Positions 34,307-43,367 of a DNA stretch of 64,000 nucleotides are shown one piece after another. The position numbers and the translations under genes were made by a program. This DNA is from Cellulophaga sp. F20128. GTDB taxonomy: Bacteria > Bacteroidota > Bacteroidia > Flavobacteriales > Flavobacteriaceae. Each line of letters opens with the position of its first letter. Positions within the stretch are counted from its first letter, which is position 1. Under the pieces are notes generated by a model that saw nothing but the letters and a program-made list of their open reading frames with translations, was not told the DNA's origin and ran no database searches. The stretch is taken from positions 124,001 to 188,000 of the forward strand of contig NZ_JALKBA010000006.1 in NCBI RefSeq assembly GCF_023015805.1, given 5' to 3'.

Positions 34307-35545
34307 GTGGCAAACATAAAACCATTTAAAGCAGTACGGCCAACCAGAGACAAAGTTAGTTTGGTGGCTTCACGCTCCTATCAAAGCTATACACAAGCAG
34401 AACGCGAAGCCCGATTAGACCACAATCCGTTTTCATTTTTACATATTGTTAATCCTGGTTATAAATACGATAAAGAAATTTCAGGGATTTCACGTTATCA
34501 ATTAGTAAAGAACAGATATTTAGAATTTAAGGAAGACGGTGTCTTTGAACAAGATGAAAAACCCTTGTTTTACATCTACAAAATAGTCGATAGAAATAAG
34601 CAAGTATTTAATGGTATTGTAGCCGCTGCTAGCGTACTGGATTATCAAAATAACCTCATTAAAAAGCACGAAAATACCATTGCAAAAAGGGAACTAATTT
34701 TTAAAGACTATTTAAAAACGGTAGGTTTTAATACAGAGCCAGTGCTTATTACCTATCCCGACAACAAAACGATTACAGCCATTATACAGCGTAAGCAACT
34801 AGAACGTGCCGAATATGAATTTACCACTACCTATAGAGACACACACTATTTGTGGCTTATAACAGAGGAAAATAGTATTGAGACGATTATAGAAACATTT
34901 AAAAACATAGCTGTTTTATATATTGCAGACGGACACCATCGTTCGTCTTCATCAGAACTCTTAAGTCTTGACCTAAAAGAGCGTAATAAAAACCATAAGG
35001 GAACAGAGAATTACAATTATTTTATGACCTATCTCATCCCAGAATCTGAGTTAAAAATTCACGAGTTCAACCGACTTGTAAAGGATCTAAATGGTTTATC
35101 AAAAGAGGAGTTTTTAATTCAACTAGATGCCTTATATCGCATTGAAAATAGAGGTGTAATTCCATACAAACCTACAGAAAAACATCATTTCAGCATGTAT
35201 TTGGATGGCGAGTTTTATTCCTTACATTTGCGTAAATCTAGTTATAAATTTAAAACTTCATTGGATCGGTTAGACGCCCAATTACTATATGAAACCGTGC
35301 TAAAACCAATTTTAAATATTACAGATTTACGGAACAACAACCGTATCGATTACCTCAGTGGTAAAAAAGAAATTATCAGTATTAAAACGAAGGTAGATAG
35401 CGGAGCATTTCAAGTTGGCTTTAATATGATTCCCGCAAATATTGAAGAATTAAAAAACATTGCGGATGAGGGTTTAAGAATGCCACCCAAAAGCACTTTC
35501 ATAGAGCCAAAACTGCGCAGTGGAGTAACTATTTATGAATTTTAA
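34307..35545 (+). CDS. DUF1015 family protein
   Basis: The 412-residue protein uses a GTG start at 34307 (VANIKPFKAVRPTRDKVSLV), eight bases after the preceding stop. It shows the DUF1015 pattern: FKAVRP near the start, NPFSFLHI-like segment, QDEKPLFYIY and the hallmark YIADGHHRSSSS with a His pair. The family is conserved in bacteria and archaea, suspected to be a cytosolic enzyme with kinase-like or SpoIIE-like annotation in places, but its reaction is not established. Gene order next to yggS-type genes is common. Confidence 0.9.
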   Translation: MANIKPFKAVRPTRDKVSLVASRSYQSYTQAEREARLDHNPFSFLHIVNPGYKYDKEISGISRYQLVKNRYLEFKEDGVFEQDEKPLFYIYKIVDRNKQVFNGIVAAASVLDYQNNLIKKHENTIAKRELIFKDYLKTVGFNTEPVLITYPDNKTITAIIQRKQLERAEYEFTTTYRDTHYLWLITEENSIETIIETFKNIAVLYIADGHHRSSSSELLSLDLKERNKNHKGTENYNYFMTYLIPESELKIHEFNRLVKDLNGLSKEEFLIQLDALYRIENRGVIPYKPTEKHHFSMYLDGEFYSLHLRKSSYKFKTSLDRLDAQLLYETVLKPILNITDLRNNNRIDYLSGKKEIISIKTKVDSGAFQVGFNMIPANIEELKNIADEGLRMPPKSTFIEPKLRSGVTIYEF

Positions 35546-35560
35546 TTGCAAATTAAAATT

Positions 35561-36229
35561 ATGTCTATTACAGAATCCTTATTGAAAATAAAAAGTGAAA
35601 TTCCAGACACAGTTACCCTTGTAGCGGTTTCTAAAACAAAACCTATCGCCGATCTTAAAGAAGCCTATACAGCTGGTCAACGTGTTTTTGGAGAAAATAA
35701 AGTGCAAGAAATGACCCAGAAATGGGAGGTTTTACCCAAAGATATTCAATGGCATATGATTGGACATGTACAAAGAAACAAAGTGAAATATATGGCTGAG
35801 TTTGTTTCATTGATTCATGGTGTTGATAGCTTTAAACTATTGAAAGAAATAAATAAACAAGCAAAAATACACAACCGTACCATTGACTGTCTGTTGCAAA
35901 TACATATCGCTGAAGAAGATACCAAGTTTGGTTTAAGTGAAAATGAGTTGCTAGAAATTGTTTCTTCTGAAGAATGTGCCACATTAGAAAATATTACCAT
36001 TGTTGGCCTAATGGGTATGGCTACATTTACCTCAGATGAAATCCAAATAAAAAAAGAGTTCGCGGCATTAAAATCTATTTTTGACAGGCTTAAAAACAAA
36101 GCGTCCAAGAATATAAAAATTAATACACTGTCTATGGGGATGAGTGGTGATTATAAAGTTGCAATTGAAAAAGGAAGTACTATGGTCCGGATCGGAAGTA
36201 GTATCTTTGGCACTAGAAATTATACATAA
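35561..36229 (+). CDS. YggS family pyridoxal phosphate-binding protein
   Basis: I use the ATG at 35561 (MSITESLLKIK), giving 222 residues; a TTG start at 35546 directly at the previous stop is less likely. The PLP-binding Lys25 lies in TLVAVSKTKPIADL, followed by QWHMIGHVQRNK, LLQIHIAEEDTKFGLSENEL and LSMGMSGDYKVAIEKGSTMV, IGSSIFG, all typical of the family. It keeps PLP homeostasis and has no known catalysis. It lies 15 bases after the DUF1015 gene. Confidence 0.94.
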   Translation: MSITESLLKIKSEIPDTVTLVAVSKTKPIADLKEAYTAGQRVFGENKVQEMTQKWEVLPKDIQWHMIGHVQRNKVKYMAEFVSLIHGVDSFKLLKEINKQAKIHNRTIDCLLQIHIAEEDTKFGLSENELLEIVSSEECATLENITIVGLMGMATFTSDEIQIKKEFAALKSIFDRLKNKASKNIKINTLSMGMSGDYKVAIEKGSTMVRIGSSIFGTRNYT

Positions 36230-36251
36230 ACAACAGTCGATAATTTATTTG

Positions 36252-37616
36252 ATGTACGTAATCTTAGATATAGAAACCACCGGAGGAAAATACAATGAAG
36301 AAGGAATAACAGAGATTGCTATTCATAGGTTTGACGGACATAAAGTAGTTGACAAATTCATTAGTTTAATAAATCCAGAAAAAGAAATACAACCCTTTGT
36401 TGTAAAATTAACGGGCATAAATGATAAAATGTTACGCACAGCGCCAAAATTCCATGAGGTGGCCAAGCGTATTGTTGAAATTACGGAAGATGCGGTATTA
36501 GTAGCACATAACGCTCAATTTGATTATAGAATCCTGAGAACTGAATTTAGACGGTTAGGCTATAATTTTGAACGCAAAACACTATGTACCGTAAATTTAT
36601 CTAAAGAACTTATTCCAGATATGGAATCTTATAGTTTAGGTAAATTAGTTCGTTCTTTAGGTATCCCTGTGAGCGACAGACACAGAGCAAATGGCGATGC
36701 ACTTGCTACACTTCAACTTTTTAAATTATTATTGGCCAAAGATTCTGATAAAACCATAATAAAGAGTGTTATTAAAGAGGGTACTATGGGAGAACTTTCT
36801 ACGAGACAAATAGACCTTGTTGAGCAGTTACCCACAGAAACTGGTGTTTATTATATGCATGATAAAGAGGGTGAAATTATTTTTATTGGCAAATCTTCTA
36901 ACATTAAAAAAAGGGTGAACAAACATTTTACAGGAACTTCTAATGTAGCCCGAAAACTTCAAAAACAAACACGACGCATTACTTTTGAAAAGACGGGGAA
37001 TGAATTGGTGGCACTTTTAAAAGAAAATGAAGAGTTAGTCCGGACAAAACCAAAATACAATGGACATCCTAAAAAAGTACTATTCTCCTTTGGAATATTT
37101 AAGAAGGAAAACAAGGATGGGTATTTATCGCTTTATATCGATAAAACAAAAGCAGCTGAAAACACCATCAGCACTTTTAGTAGTATAATTGCCGCCAAAA
37201 ATTTTATGGCGAGCATCACTAGTGAATTTAATTTATGTGGTAAAGTAAATGCAATATCCCAAGCAAAAACCAATTGTGGCAATTATGAGGATGGTAAATG
37301 TCTGGGAGCTTGCCTACGAAAAGAAGACCAAAGCACCTACAATGAAAGAGTTTTAGCAGCAATAGACAAATACAGCCTTCACCATAAATCGATCTTAATT
37401 AAAGATAAAGGCCGAGAAATTGGTGAATATTCCGCTATTTTAATACAAAAAGGGGAATTTAAAGGATACGGATTCTACAATTTAAACCATCAAATAAATA
37501 ATATTCATATCTTAGAAACTATTATCACAAAAATGAAGGGCTCTCAAAACGCAAATCACTTAATAGAAACGTATTTAAGAAAGCGAAAAGGGTTAAAAAT
37601 AACTGAATTAGATTAA
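36252..37616 (+). CDS. DEDDh exonuclease fused to GIY-YIG (UvrC/Cho-like) nuclease domain
   Basis: The ATG at 36252 (MYVILDIETTGG) gives 454 residues. Residues 1-165 are an epsilon-type 3'-5' exonuclease: ILDIETTGG (Asp/Glu), AHNAQFDYRIL and HRANGDALATLQLF (DEDDh). Residues about 190-275 are a GIY-YIG nuclease (PTETGVYYMHDKEGE, IFIGKSSNIKKRV, and LVALLKENEELV with the metal-binding Glu). The remaining part has a Cys-rich segment (TNCGNYEDGKCLGACLRK) like UvrC/Cho. Such fusions occur widely in Bacteroidota and point to DNA repair by incision plus trimming. It starts 22 bases after the yggS gene. Confidence 0.92.
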   Translation: MYVILDIETTGGKYNEEGITEIAIHRFDGHKVVDKFISLINPEKEIQPFVVKLTGINDKMLRTAPKFHEVAKRIVEITEDAVLVAHNAQFDYRILRTEFRRLGYNFERKTLCTVNLSKELIPDMESYSLGKLVRSLGIPVSDRHRANGDALATLQLFKLLLAKDSDKTIIKSVIKEGTMGELSTRQIDLVEQLPTETGVYYMHDKEGEIIFIGKSSNIKKRVNKHFTGTSNVARKLQKQTRRITFEKTGNELVALLKENEELVRTKPKYNGHPKKVLFSFGIFKKENKDGYLSLYIDKTKAAENTISTFSSIIAAKNFMASITSEFNLCGKVNAISQAKTNCGNYEDGKCLGACLRKEDQSTYNERVLAAIDKYSLHHKSILIKDKGREIGEYSAILIQKGEFKGYGFYNLNHQINNIHILETIITKMKGSQNANHLIETYLRKRKGLKITELD

Positions 37617-37621
37617 TCCTA

Positions 37622-38467
37622 TTGAAGAACGAAACCCCTAATACTGGCTGGAAAGGAAAATTACACGAAATTATTTACGGTACACATACACCTGCCGGTA
37701 AATTATTCGATATTATTCTTCTGGTGGTAATTCTTTATAGTATCATTGTAGTTATGCTAGAAAGTGTTCCTGATTTTGACAAGGAACACCATCAATTTTT
37801 AAATATCTCAGAATGGATTGTCACCATCCTTTTTTCTATAGAATATATATTGAGAATCATCTGTATTAAAAGTCCTAAAAAGTATATTTTCAGCTTTTTT
37901 GGAATTATAGATTTTCTTTCAACCATTCCAAAATACCTCTCTTTTTTCTTTATCGGATCACAATATTTATCGGCCTTTAGAGCCTTGCGCCTGTTACGTG
38001 TTTTTAGAATCTTAAAATTAGCCCGTTTTGTTGGTGAATCCAACAAGCTTTCTAAGGCATTAAAAGCGAGTAGAACTAAAATTTTTGTATTTGTCTTTTT
38101 TGTTCTTATTATTTCTGTGCTTTTAGGTACCCTTATGTATTTAATTGAAGGCCCTAAACACGGGTTTAACAGTATTCCACATAGTGTGTATTGGACCATT
38201 GTTACCTTAACAACCGTTGGCTACGGTGATATTTCACCCCAGACAGCTTTAGGGCAGTTTTTAGCAACCCTTATTATGATTATCGGTTATGGTATTATTG
38301 CCGTTCCTACAGGTATTGTATCGGCTGAATACGCATCTTCTAAAAAAGATGCCACGATGGATGACGGTAGGTCTTGCCCTAACTGTAGTGCAGAAATAAA
38401 ACGTGCTGATGCTGATTTCTGCAGAAAATGCGGGTATAAATTAAATGAAGAACAGAAGGAAGAATAG
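37622..38467 (+). CDS. Voltage-gated potassium channel-type ion transporter with C-terminal zinc ribbon
   Basis: A TTG start at 37622 is required to include the complete first segments; no ATG lies upstream of the first membrane helix. The 281-residue protein has six membrane segments; S4 carries the spaced Arg row (FRALRLLRVFRILKLARF), and the filter is TLTTVGYGD near residues 195-203. The end (CPNCSAEIKRADADFCRKCG) is a four-Cys zinc ribbon on the cytosolic side. It resembles the KvAP/Kv-like ion transporter family of Bacteroidota. It overlaps the miaA start by one base. Confidence 0.93.
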   Translation: MKNETPNTGWKGKLHEIIYGTHTPAGKLFDIILLVVILYSIIVVMLESVPDFDKEHHQFLNISEWIVTILFSIEYILRIICIKSPKKYIFSFFGIIDFLSTIPKYLSFFFIGSQYLSAFRALRLLRVFRILKLARFVGESNKLSKALKASRTKIFVFVFFVLIISVLLGTLMYLIEGPKHGFNSIPHSVYWTIVTLTTVGYGDISPQTALGQFLATLIMIIGYGIIAVPTGIVSAEYASSKKDATMDDGRSCPNCSAEIKRADADFCRKCGYKLNEEQKEE

Positions 38468-39378
38468 TGGCTATTAAAACAATTATCTCTGTTATTGGAC
38501 CTACAGCAATTGGCAAAACAAAAGCAGCAATTGCATTAGCGAACCATTTTAAAACTGAAATTATTTCTGCTGACTCTCGTCAGTTTTATAAAGAAATGAC
38601 AATTGGAACTGCGGCGCCAGATCCAGACGAACTAGCTAGTGCACCACATCATTTTATACAACACAAAAGCATATTAGAACCCTACTCTGTTGGTGATTTT
38701 GAAAAAGACGCCCTTGCCTTGTTAGACACTCTTTTTGTTACAAATGACACTGTTATTTTAGTTGGTGGTAGTGGTTTGTATGTAGATGCCCTCACCAAAG
38801 GCTTGGATAGTTTTCCGGAAATTGACCCTACTATTAGAATTGAATTAAACGCTATTTTTGAAAGTGATGGAATAATTGCGTTGCAAGAGAAATTAGAATT
38901 CCTTGACCCTGAATATTACAACAAAGTAGACAAAGATAATCCACACCGATTAATCAGGGCATTAGAAGTTTGCATAGGCGCAAATAAACCCTACTCTTCT
39001 TTTTTAAACAAAGCTAAACCAGAAAGACCATTTCAAGTCATTACTGTAGGAATACTTGCCGAAAGAACAGTGATTTATGACCGAATTAATAAAAGAGTAG
39101 ATCTTATGATGCAAGCGGGCTTATTAGAAGAAGCCAAGGCCTTACTCCCCTACAAATCCCTTAACGCATTGCAAACGGTGGGTTACCGTGAGTTATTTCA
39201 ATATTTTAATGGGGAATGGACCCTAGATTTTGCCATTGCCGAAATAAAGAAAAATACCCGAAGGTTTGCAAAAAGACAAATGACTTGGTTTAAAAGGAAT
39301 GAAAAAACATTCTGGGTTTCCTTTGATGACGATATTAAGAATATCATTCACACCGTAGAACAAAATAAAAAGACATAA
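38467..39378 (+). CDS. miaA: tRNA dimethylallyltransferase
   Basis: The 303-residue protein uses GTG at 38467, overlapping the preceding stop by one base. It has the P-loop SVIGPTAIGKTKAAIALA, then SADSRQFYKEMTIGTA (Asp and DSRQ of MiaA), PHHFIQHKS, and LVGGSGLYVDALTKGLD, all standard. It adds dimethylallyl to A37 of tRNAs that read UNN codons. It is the last gene of the plus-strand run and is followed by a strong terminator. Confidence 0.97.
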   Translation: MAIKTIISVIGPTAIGKTKAAIALANHFKTEIISADSRQFYKEMTIGTAAPDPDELASAPHHFIQHKSILEPYSVGDFEKDALALLDTLFVTNDTVILVGGSGLYVDALTKGLDSFPEIDPTIRIELNAIFESDGIIALQEKLEFLDPEYYNKVDKDNPHRLIRALEVCIGANKPYSSFLNKAKPERPFQVITVGILAERTVIYDRINKRVDLMMQAGLLEEAKALLPYKSLNALQTVGYRELFQYFNGEWTLDFAIAEIKKNTRRFAKRQMTWFKRNEKTFWVSFDDDIKNIIHTVEQNKKT

Positions 39379-39412
39379 AAAAACCATCCTATAAAATAGG
39401 ATGGTTTTTTTT
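39377..39412. terminator. Bidirectional terminator between miaA and the response regulator
   Basis: ACCATCCTAT and ATAGGATGGT form a perfect 10-bp stem with a three-base loop, with A and T runs on the two sides. It separates convergent genes that stop at 39378 and 39429. Confidence 0.92.
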
Positions 39413-39428
39413 ATAAATAATTTTTAAG

Positions 39429-40145
39429 CTATTTGTCTTCTTCTGTTTTAATCACCAATCGAAACCCTTCTCCGTGAATATTAAGAATTTCAACATTCTC
39501 ATCCTTCTTTAGGTACTTTCTAAGTTTAGCAATATATACATCCATACTTCTTGATGTAAAATAATTATCATCCCTCCATATTTTTGTCAGCGCTAACTCT
39601 CTTGGCATTAAATCATTTTCATACAAGGCCAATAATCGCAATAGATCATTCTCTTTTGGAGATAGTTTTATTGCTTCCTCATCCTTAAACTTTAAAAACC
39701 GTAGTTTAGAGTTGAGTTTAAAATCACTAATATCAAATTCAAACTTTTTGCTATCTGCAGCTGTATTTGAAGATTTTCTTTGAAGAATCGCCTTAAGTTT
39801 CATCAGGAGTACTTCTGAATCAAAAGGTTTGTTCAAATAATCATCTGCACCCGCCTTGTATCCTTTAAGAACATCCTCTTTCATTGTCTTAGCGGTTAGA
39901 AAAACAATAGGAACATTTTCATTTTTTTCTCTAATCTCCCTTGCTAAAGTGTATCCATCTTTATATGGCATCATCACATCCAAAATACAAACATCATAAA
40001 TGTCCTTCTTGAACTTTTCAAATCCTTCCATTCCATTTTTAGCCAATACAACATCAAAATTATTCATTCCTAAATAATCCTTAAGTACGATACCAAAATT
40101 GGGATCATCCTCGACCAAAAGTATTTTTTTGTTTACTGTTTCCAT
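39429..40145 (-). CDS. OmpR-family response regulator
   Basis: The 238-residue protein has a receiver domain (ILLVEDDPNFGIV; phospho-Asp56 in CILDVMMP; PIVFLTAK; YLNKPFDSEVL) and a C-terminal winged-helix DNA-binding domain (KLSPKENDLLRLL, TSRSMDVYIAKLRKYLKK, GEGFRLV). It is the partner of the kinase at 40152-41735, from which it is separated by six bases. The pair resembles the RprX/RprY systems of Bacteroides; regulated genes cannot be read here. Confidence 0.95.
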   Translation of the reverse strand: METVNKKILLVEDDPNFGIVLKDYLGMNNFDVVLAKNGMEGFEKFKKDIYDVCILDVMMPYKDGYTLAREIREKNENVPIVFLTAKTMKEDVLKGYKAGADDYLNKPFDSEVLLMKLKAILQRKSSNTAADSKKFEFDISDFKLNSKLRFLKFKDEEAIKLSPKENDLLRLLALYENDLMPRELALTKIWRDDNYFTSRSMDVYIAKLRKYLKKDENVEILNIHGEGFRLVIKTEEDK

Positions 40146-40151
40146 ATTTTT

Positions 40152-41735
40152 TTAAATTTTAGGCAATTTTATAAAGAAAGTACTCCCTTTTCCTTTGTCA
40201 CTTTCTGCATATACCTCACCTTGGTGATCATCTATTATTTTTTTTACATAGGCCAATCCTAACCCATGTCCTTTTACATTATGTATATCTCCTGTGTGTT
40301 CTCTGTAAAATTTTTCAAAAACTTTTTTTAACACAGCTTTACTCATTCCTAATCCTTGATCCTGTATTTTTATAATAATACTATTCTTAGTACTCTCCGT
40401 ATAAACATCTATTTTTGGTGCTTCTGGAGAGTATTTAATTGCGTTATCTAAAACATTTACAACTACATTGGTAAAGTGCATCTCATTGGCTAAAATCTCC
40501 GTATTTGCCGCTTCTAAATGTGTATGTATATATCCGCCTCTGTCTTTCACTATTAACTCTACATGAGTAATTGCATCCTCTATTATGTCGTGCACATCTA
40601 CCCTTTCCTTACTAATATCCAATTGGTTTTTTTCCAATTTAGAGATTCGCAAGACATTCTCTACTTGTGCATGCATTCTTTTATTCTCATCCCTAATCAT
40701 CTGTAAATATCGCCCTACCTTCTCATTGTCATTTATTACAGAGGGATTTTTAATAGCTTCCACCGCTAGGTTAATCGTTGCAATAGGAGTTTTAAATTCA
40801 TGCGTCATATTATTGATGAAATCTGTTTTTATCTCAGATATTTTCTTTTGCCGAATCAATTGATAAATAGCACCAGAATACGTCAGTAATATAATTATGG
40901 TAAATAAAAATGTCAACAAAGACATTCCCAATATAGAACCTACCAAATACTCTTTCTTATCTGGGAAATTAACCAGCAATGCAAAATCTGTATTGCCATC
41001 ACTATCCCTAAAAATTGGAGTTCTGTGAATTGTAGCCGGATCGTATTTAAATTTCCTAGACCTAACAGACGTTGGTAAATCTTTACTATAAATTCCGTAT
41101 TCAAAATCTATATCAATCTTTCTATCTTTAAACTCTTGCCCTAAGAGGATTTCTACTTCTTCTTTAGAAACTCTTTTATGCATGGGCTTGCTATTGGCAA
41201 TGTCTCTAAAAGATGCTTCAAATGTAAGCCTCTCAATTCGGCCCATATCTCCAAATTTCTCAATTATTTTTATTGGAGTATAATTGTATCTTTGACCATC
41301 TAGACCAAATTCTTCTTTTAAGACTTCCTCCTTCGTAAAACTAGAAAAATTAGATACTGTTATAGTACTATCATCTACGATATCATTGTCAAAGAACGAT
41401 CTTGAAACATTGTAATCCTCTTTTAATATACTATGTCTATATTTCGTTAGCTCCCTAGAATCATCATCTGTTTGTGTAAAAAACAACCTGCTTATTTCGA
41501 ATTCTGATGGATCACCTACACTGTCCTTTAGTGCAATAAATTTTTCAACATAATCATTTACTTCCCTATTTTCTATTTTGCTGGCAACATTATCTAAAAC
41601 TTGCGAAACTGTTTGATAAAATTGCTCCTCTTTATCCTCAATTGATTTTTTTATCCAATATGCTTGAACAAATATTACACCTGTTAAAGATAAGGTCATC
41701 AATACAATAAGTAGGACTAGTAACTTCCTGTTCAT
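40152..41735 (-). CDS. Membrane sensor histidine kinase
   Basis: The 527-residue protein has membrane segments at about 5-28 and 265-290 with a periplasmic sensor of about 235 residues between them. The dimerisation helix has INNMTHEFKTPIATI with His312 as the phosphorylation site, followed by the ATP-binding N, G1 and G2 boxes (NVLDNAIKYS, IQDQGLGMS, GHGLGLAYVKKI). RprX-like. Its minus-strand promoter box TAATTTTG (41741-41748) ends five bases before the ATG at 41735, suggesting a very short or absent leader. Confidence 0.95.
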   Translation of the reverse strand: MNRKLLVLLIVLMTLSLTGVIFVQAYWIKKSIEDKEEQFYQTVSQVLDNVASKIENREVNDYVEKFIALKDSVGDPSEFEISRLFFTQTDDDSRELTKYRHSILKEDYNVSRSFFDNDIVDDSTITVSNFSSFTKEEVLKEEFGLDGQRYNYTPIKIIEKFGDMGRIERLTFEASFRDIANSKPMHKRVSKEEVEILLGQEFKDRKIDIDFEYGIYSKDLPTSVRSRKFKYDPATIHRTPIFRDSDGNTDFALLVNFPDKKEYLVGSILGMSLLTFLFTIIILLTYSGAIYQLIRQKKISEIKTDFINNMTHEFKTPIATINLAVEAIKNPSVINDNEKVGRYLQMIRDENKRMHAQVENVLRISKLEKNQLDISKERVDVHDIIEDAITHVELIVKDRGGYIHTHLEAANTEILANEMHFTNVVVNVLDNAIKYSPEAPKIDVYTESTKNSIIIKIQDQGLGMSKAVLKKVFEKFYREHTGDIHNVKGHGLGLAYVKKIIDDHQGEVYAESDKGKGSTFFIKLPKI

Positions 41736-41740
41736 TTCAG

Positions 41741-41748
41741 CAAAATTA
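41741..41748 (-). promoter_or_regulatory. Bacteroidota -7 box just before the histidine kinase start
   Basis: Minus-strand TAATTTTG is an exact match and only five bases (CTGAA) separate it from ATG. From the usual distance of this box to the transcript start, the message would start at or within a base or two of the start codon. Confidence 0.5.
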
Positions 41749-41808
41749 TGATTTTAACATATAACAATGACCCTGTTTAACCTAACCTTAACATTAAAAG
41801 TTAATTTT

Positions 41809-42402
41809 TCAAATTAATTTCGAGTTTTGAATTAATTTATCGTGTATTTCTTTTGTTTTTAACCTTGTAATTGCAATATCTTCATTTATTAACATAAAAT
41901 CTGATAAATTTTCTTTTTCATCGTCAGAAAGTTGATTTGCGATACGAGAAAGTACATTTTCTCTTGTAGTTTGATCTCTTTTTATGATTCTTTGGATGCG
42001 GTCTTCTAAGGGTGCAGTAATTAAAACTATGGTATCATAAAAATCTTGGTTCTTATTTTCAAAAATGATAGCACTTTCTTGGATAACATAAGGAGCATCT
42101 TGCTTTTTTGTCCATTGTAGGAAATGTTTTCGTACTGCTGGATGCACGATGTCATTCAATTTTTGTAAGACTGTTTCATCTGTAAAAACTTTCGAGGCCA
42201 CATACCTTCTATTTAACTCATCACCAGTATATGCTCCTGCCCCAAGCAACTCAATAATTGCTTTTTTTACTTTCTTCGATGCATTCATAACTCGCTTTGC
42301 TTCACCATCAGAATCATACACAGGGATTCCCAATTCGGTAAACATTTTAGCTACAGTACTTTTTCCGCTTCCTATTCCCCCGGTTAAACCAACGATCATC
42401 AT
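41809..42402 (-). CDS. coaE: Dephospho-CoA kinase
   Basis: The 197-residue protein has the P-loop MMIVGLTGGIGSGKSTVAKM, then GIPVYDSDGEAKRVM, DIVHPAVRKHFLQW, and APLEDRIQRIIKRDQ, all typical of CoaE. It phosphorylates dephospho-CoA to give CoA, the last step of the pathway; CoaBC of the same pathway is at 47900. Its start overlaps the YbbR gene by four bases, so they are translationally coupled. A start one codon later (42399) is also possible. Confidence 0.95.
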   Translation of the reverse strand: MMIVGLTGGIGSGKSTVAKMFTELGIPVYDSDGEAKRVMNASKKVKKAIIELLGAGAYTGDELNRRYVASKVFTDETVLQKLNDIVHPAVRKHFLQWTKKQDAPYVIQESAIIFENKNQDFYDTIVLITAPLEDRIQRIIKRDQTTRENVLSRIANQLSDDEKENLSDFMLINEDIAITRLKTKEIHDKLIQNSKLI

Positions 42403-43367
42403 TTTCTATTCAATATAAATTCAACTTCATATTCAGTGAGCTTTACGCTATATAGGCCTTTAGGCTGTTTTACCACCTTTAGTTTTAAAACCGGTAAATC
42501 TCCTTCAGTATACGTATTAAAGTCTGCCACTAGACTAAAATCTGCCGCCCCAATACCTTTGAGCACATCTACCTTAGCCTTACACAACACTGCAACTTTA
42601 TTGGGAAAGGTTCGTATATCCATTCCTTCTTTGATGTTCACCACTTCTACCGCCAGTTCAATCATTTTTTCTGAGAATCGAAACACATTTCCAGAAACCA
42701 CTACAGCCTTCGCAGAAAACTTAGAACTCTTTAAATTGGAAGGAAGCACCAAACCCACCGTTTCCTCAAAACTATCAGCCACATCAGAAAAGTTTAAAGT
42801 TTCAGTAGGGATACTTTTTATCGTATCAATCTCACTTTTAGGCCCTGAAATAGTTATGGAATTGGGTGTGATTTTTAGTTCGTTTTCCAACATGTGGTTT
42901 TGTTCTAAATCTAGGGTCACGTTTGCATCAATAGGTACTTCAACAGTGTAGGATTTATACAAATCCACAAGCAAATCCTTTTTTAGATCAACAGACACAA
43001 GCATCTCATAGTTAGGTAATTGACTCTCTATTTGCTTTCTAAAAACTGATTGCCGTAAAAAGTAACTGTTGTTTTCGTTTTCAATGTCAGACAAATCCAC
43101 ATTGATATCTTTTCTATTAAAATTAAAACCTAAAAAATTAAAACCGCTGGTACGCAATATCACCTGTACTTCTTTTTTTGAGGAATTATTTGTAAAAAAA
43201 AGACTATCAGGAACATTAATATAGTTTAGATTAAATGTAGTATTTGCAGTATACGTCTCCGATAAATTACTCACAAACCAAGCCAATGTTGCGCACAAAA
43301 CGAAGAGTAAAAATATTTTTACTTTTCTTCTATTTAGACCATTTTTTATTTTTTTTATCAAAATCAC
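42399..43367 (-). CDS. YbbR-domain (CdaR-like) membrane protein
   Basis: The 322-residue protein has one N-terminal membrane segment (KIFLLFVLCATLAWFVSNL) followed by YbbR-type repeats: a first block with LNYINVPDSLFFTN, then TVEVPIDANVTLDL and SITISGPKSEIDTI-like phrases (NSITISGPKSEIDTIKSI). YbbR proteins lie outside the membrane; in Gram-positives they tune the diadenylate cyclase. No cyclase gene is adjacent here. It overlaps coaE and the GT2 gene by four bases on each side. Confidence 0.88.
   Translation of the reverse strand: MILIKKIKNGLNRRKVKIFLLFVLCATLAWFVSNLSETYTANTTFNLNYINVPDSLFFTNNSSKKEVQVILRTSGFNFLGFNFNRKDINVDLSDIENENNSYFLRQSVFRKQIESQLPNYEMLVSVDLKKDLLVDLYKSYTVEVPIDANVTLDLEQNHMLENELKITPNSITISGPKSEIDTIKSIPTETLNFSDVADSFEETVGLVLPSNLKSSKFSAKAVVVSGNVFRFSEKMIELAVEVVNIKEGMDIRTFPNKVAVLCKAKVDVLKGIGAADFSLVADFNTYTEGDLPVLKLKVVKQPKGLYSVKLTEYEVEFILNRK

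Noticed and set aside
41795-41845. AT-rich inverted repeat at the end of coaE (AAATTAATT / AATTAATTT)
   Set aside because: It is partly inside the coaE coding end, has only A/T pairs and no T tract, so it may be chance in AT-rich DNA.
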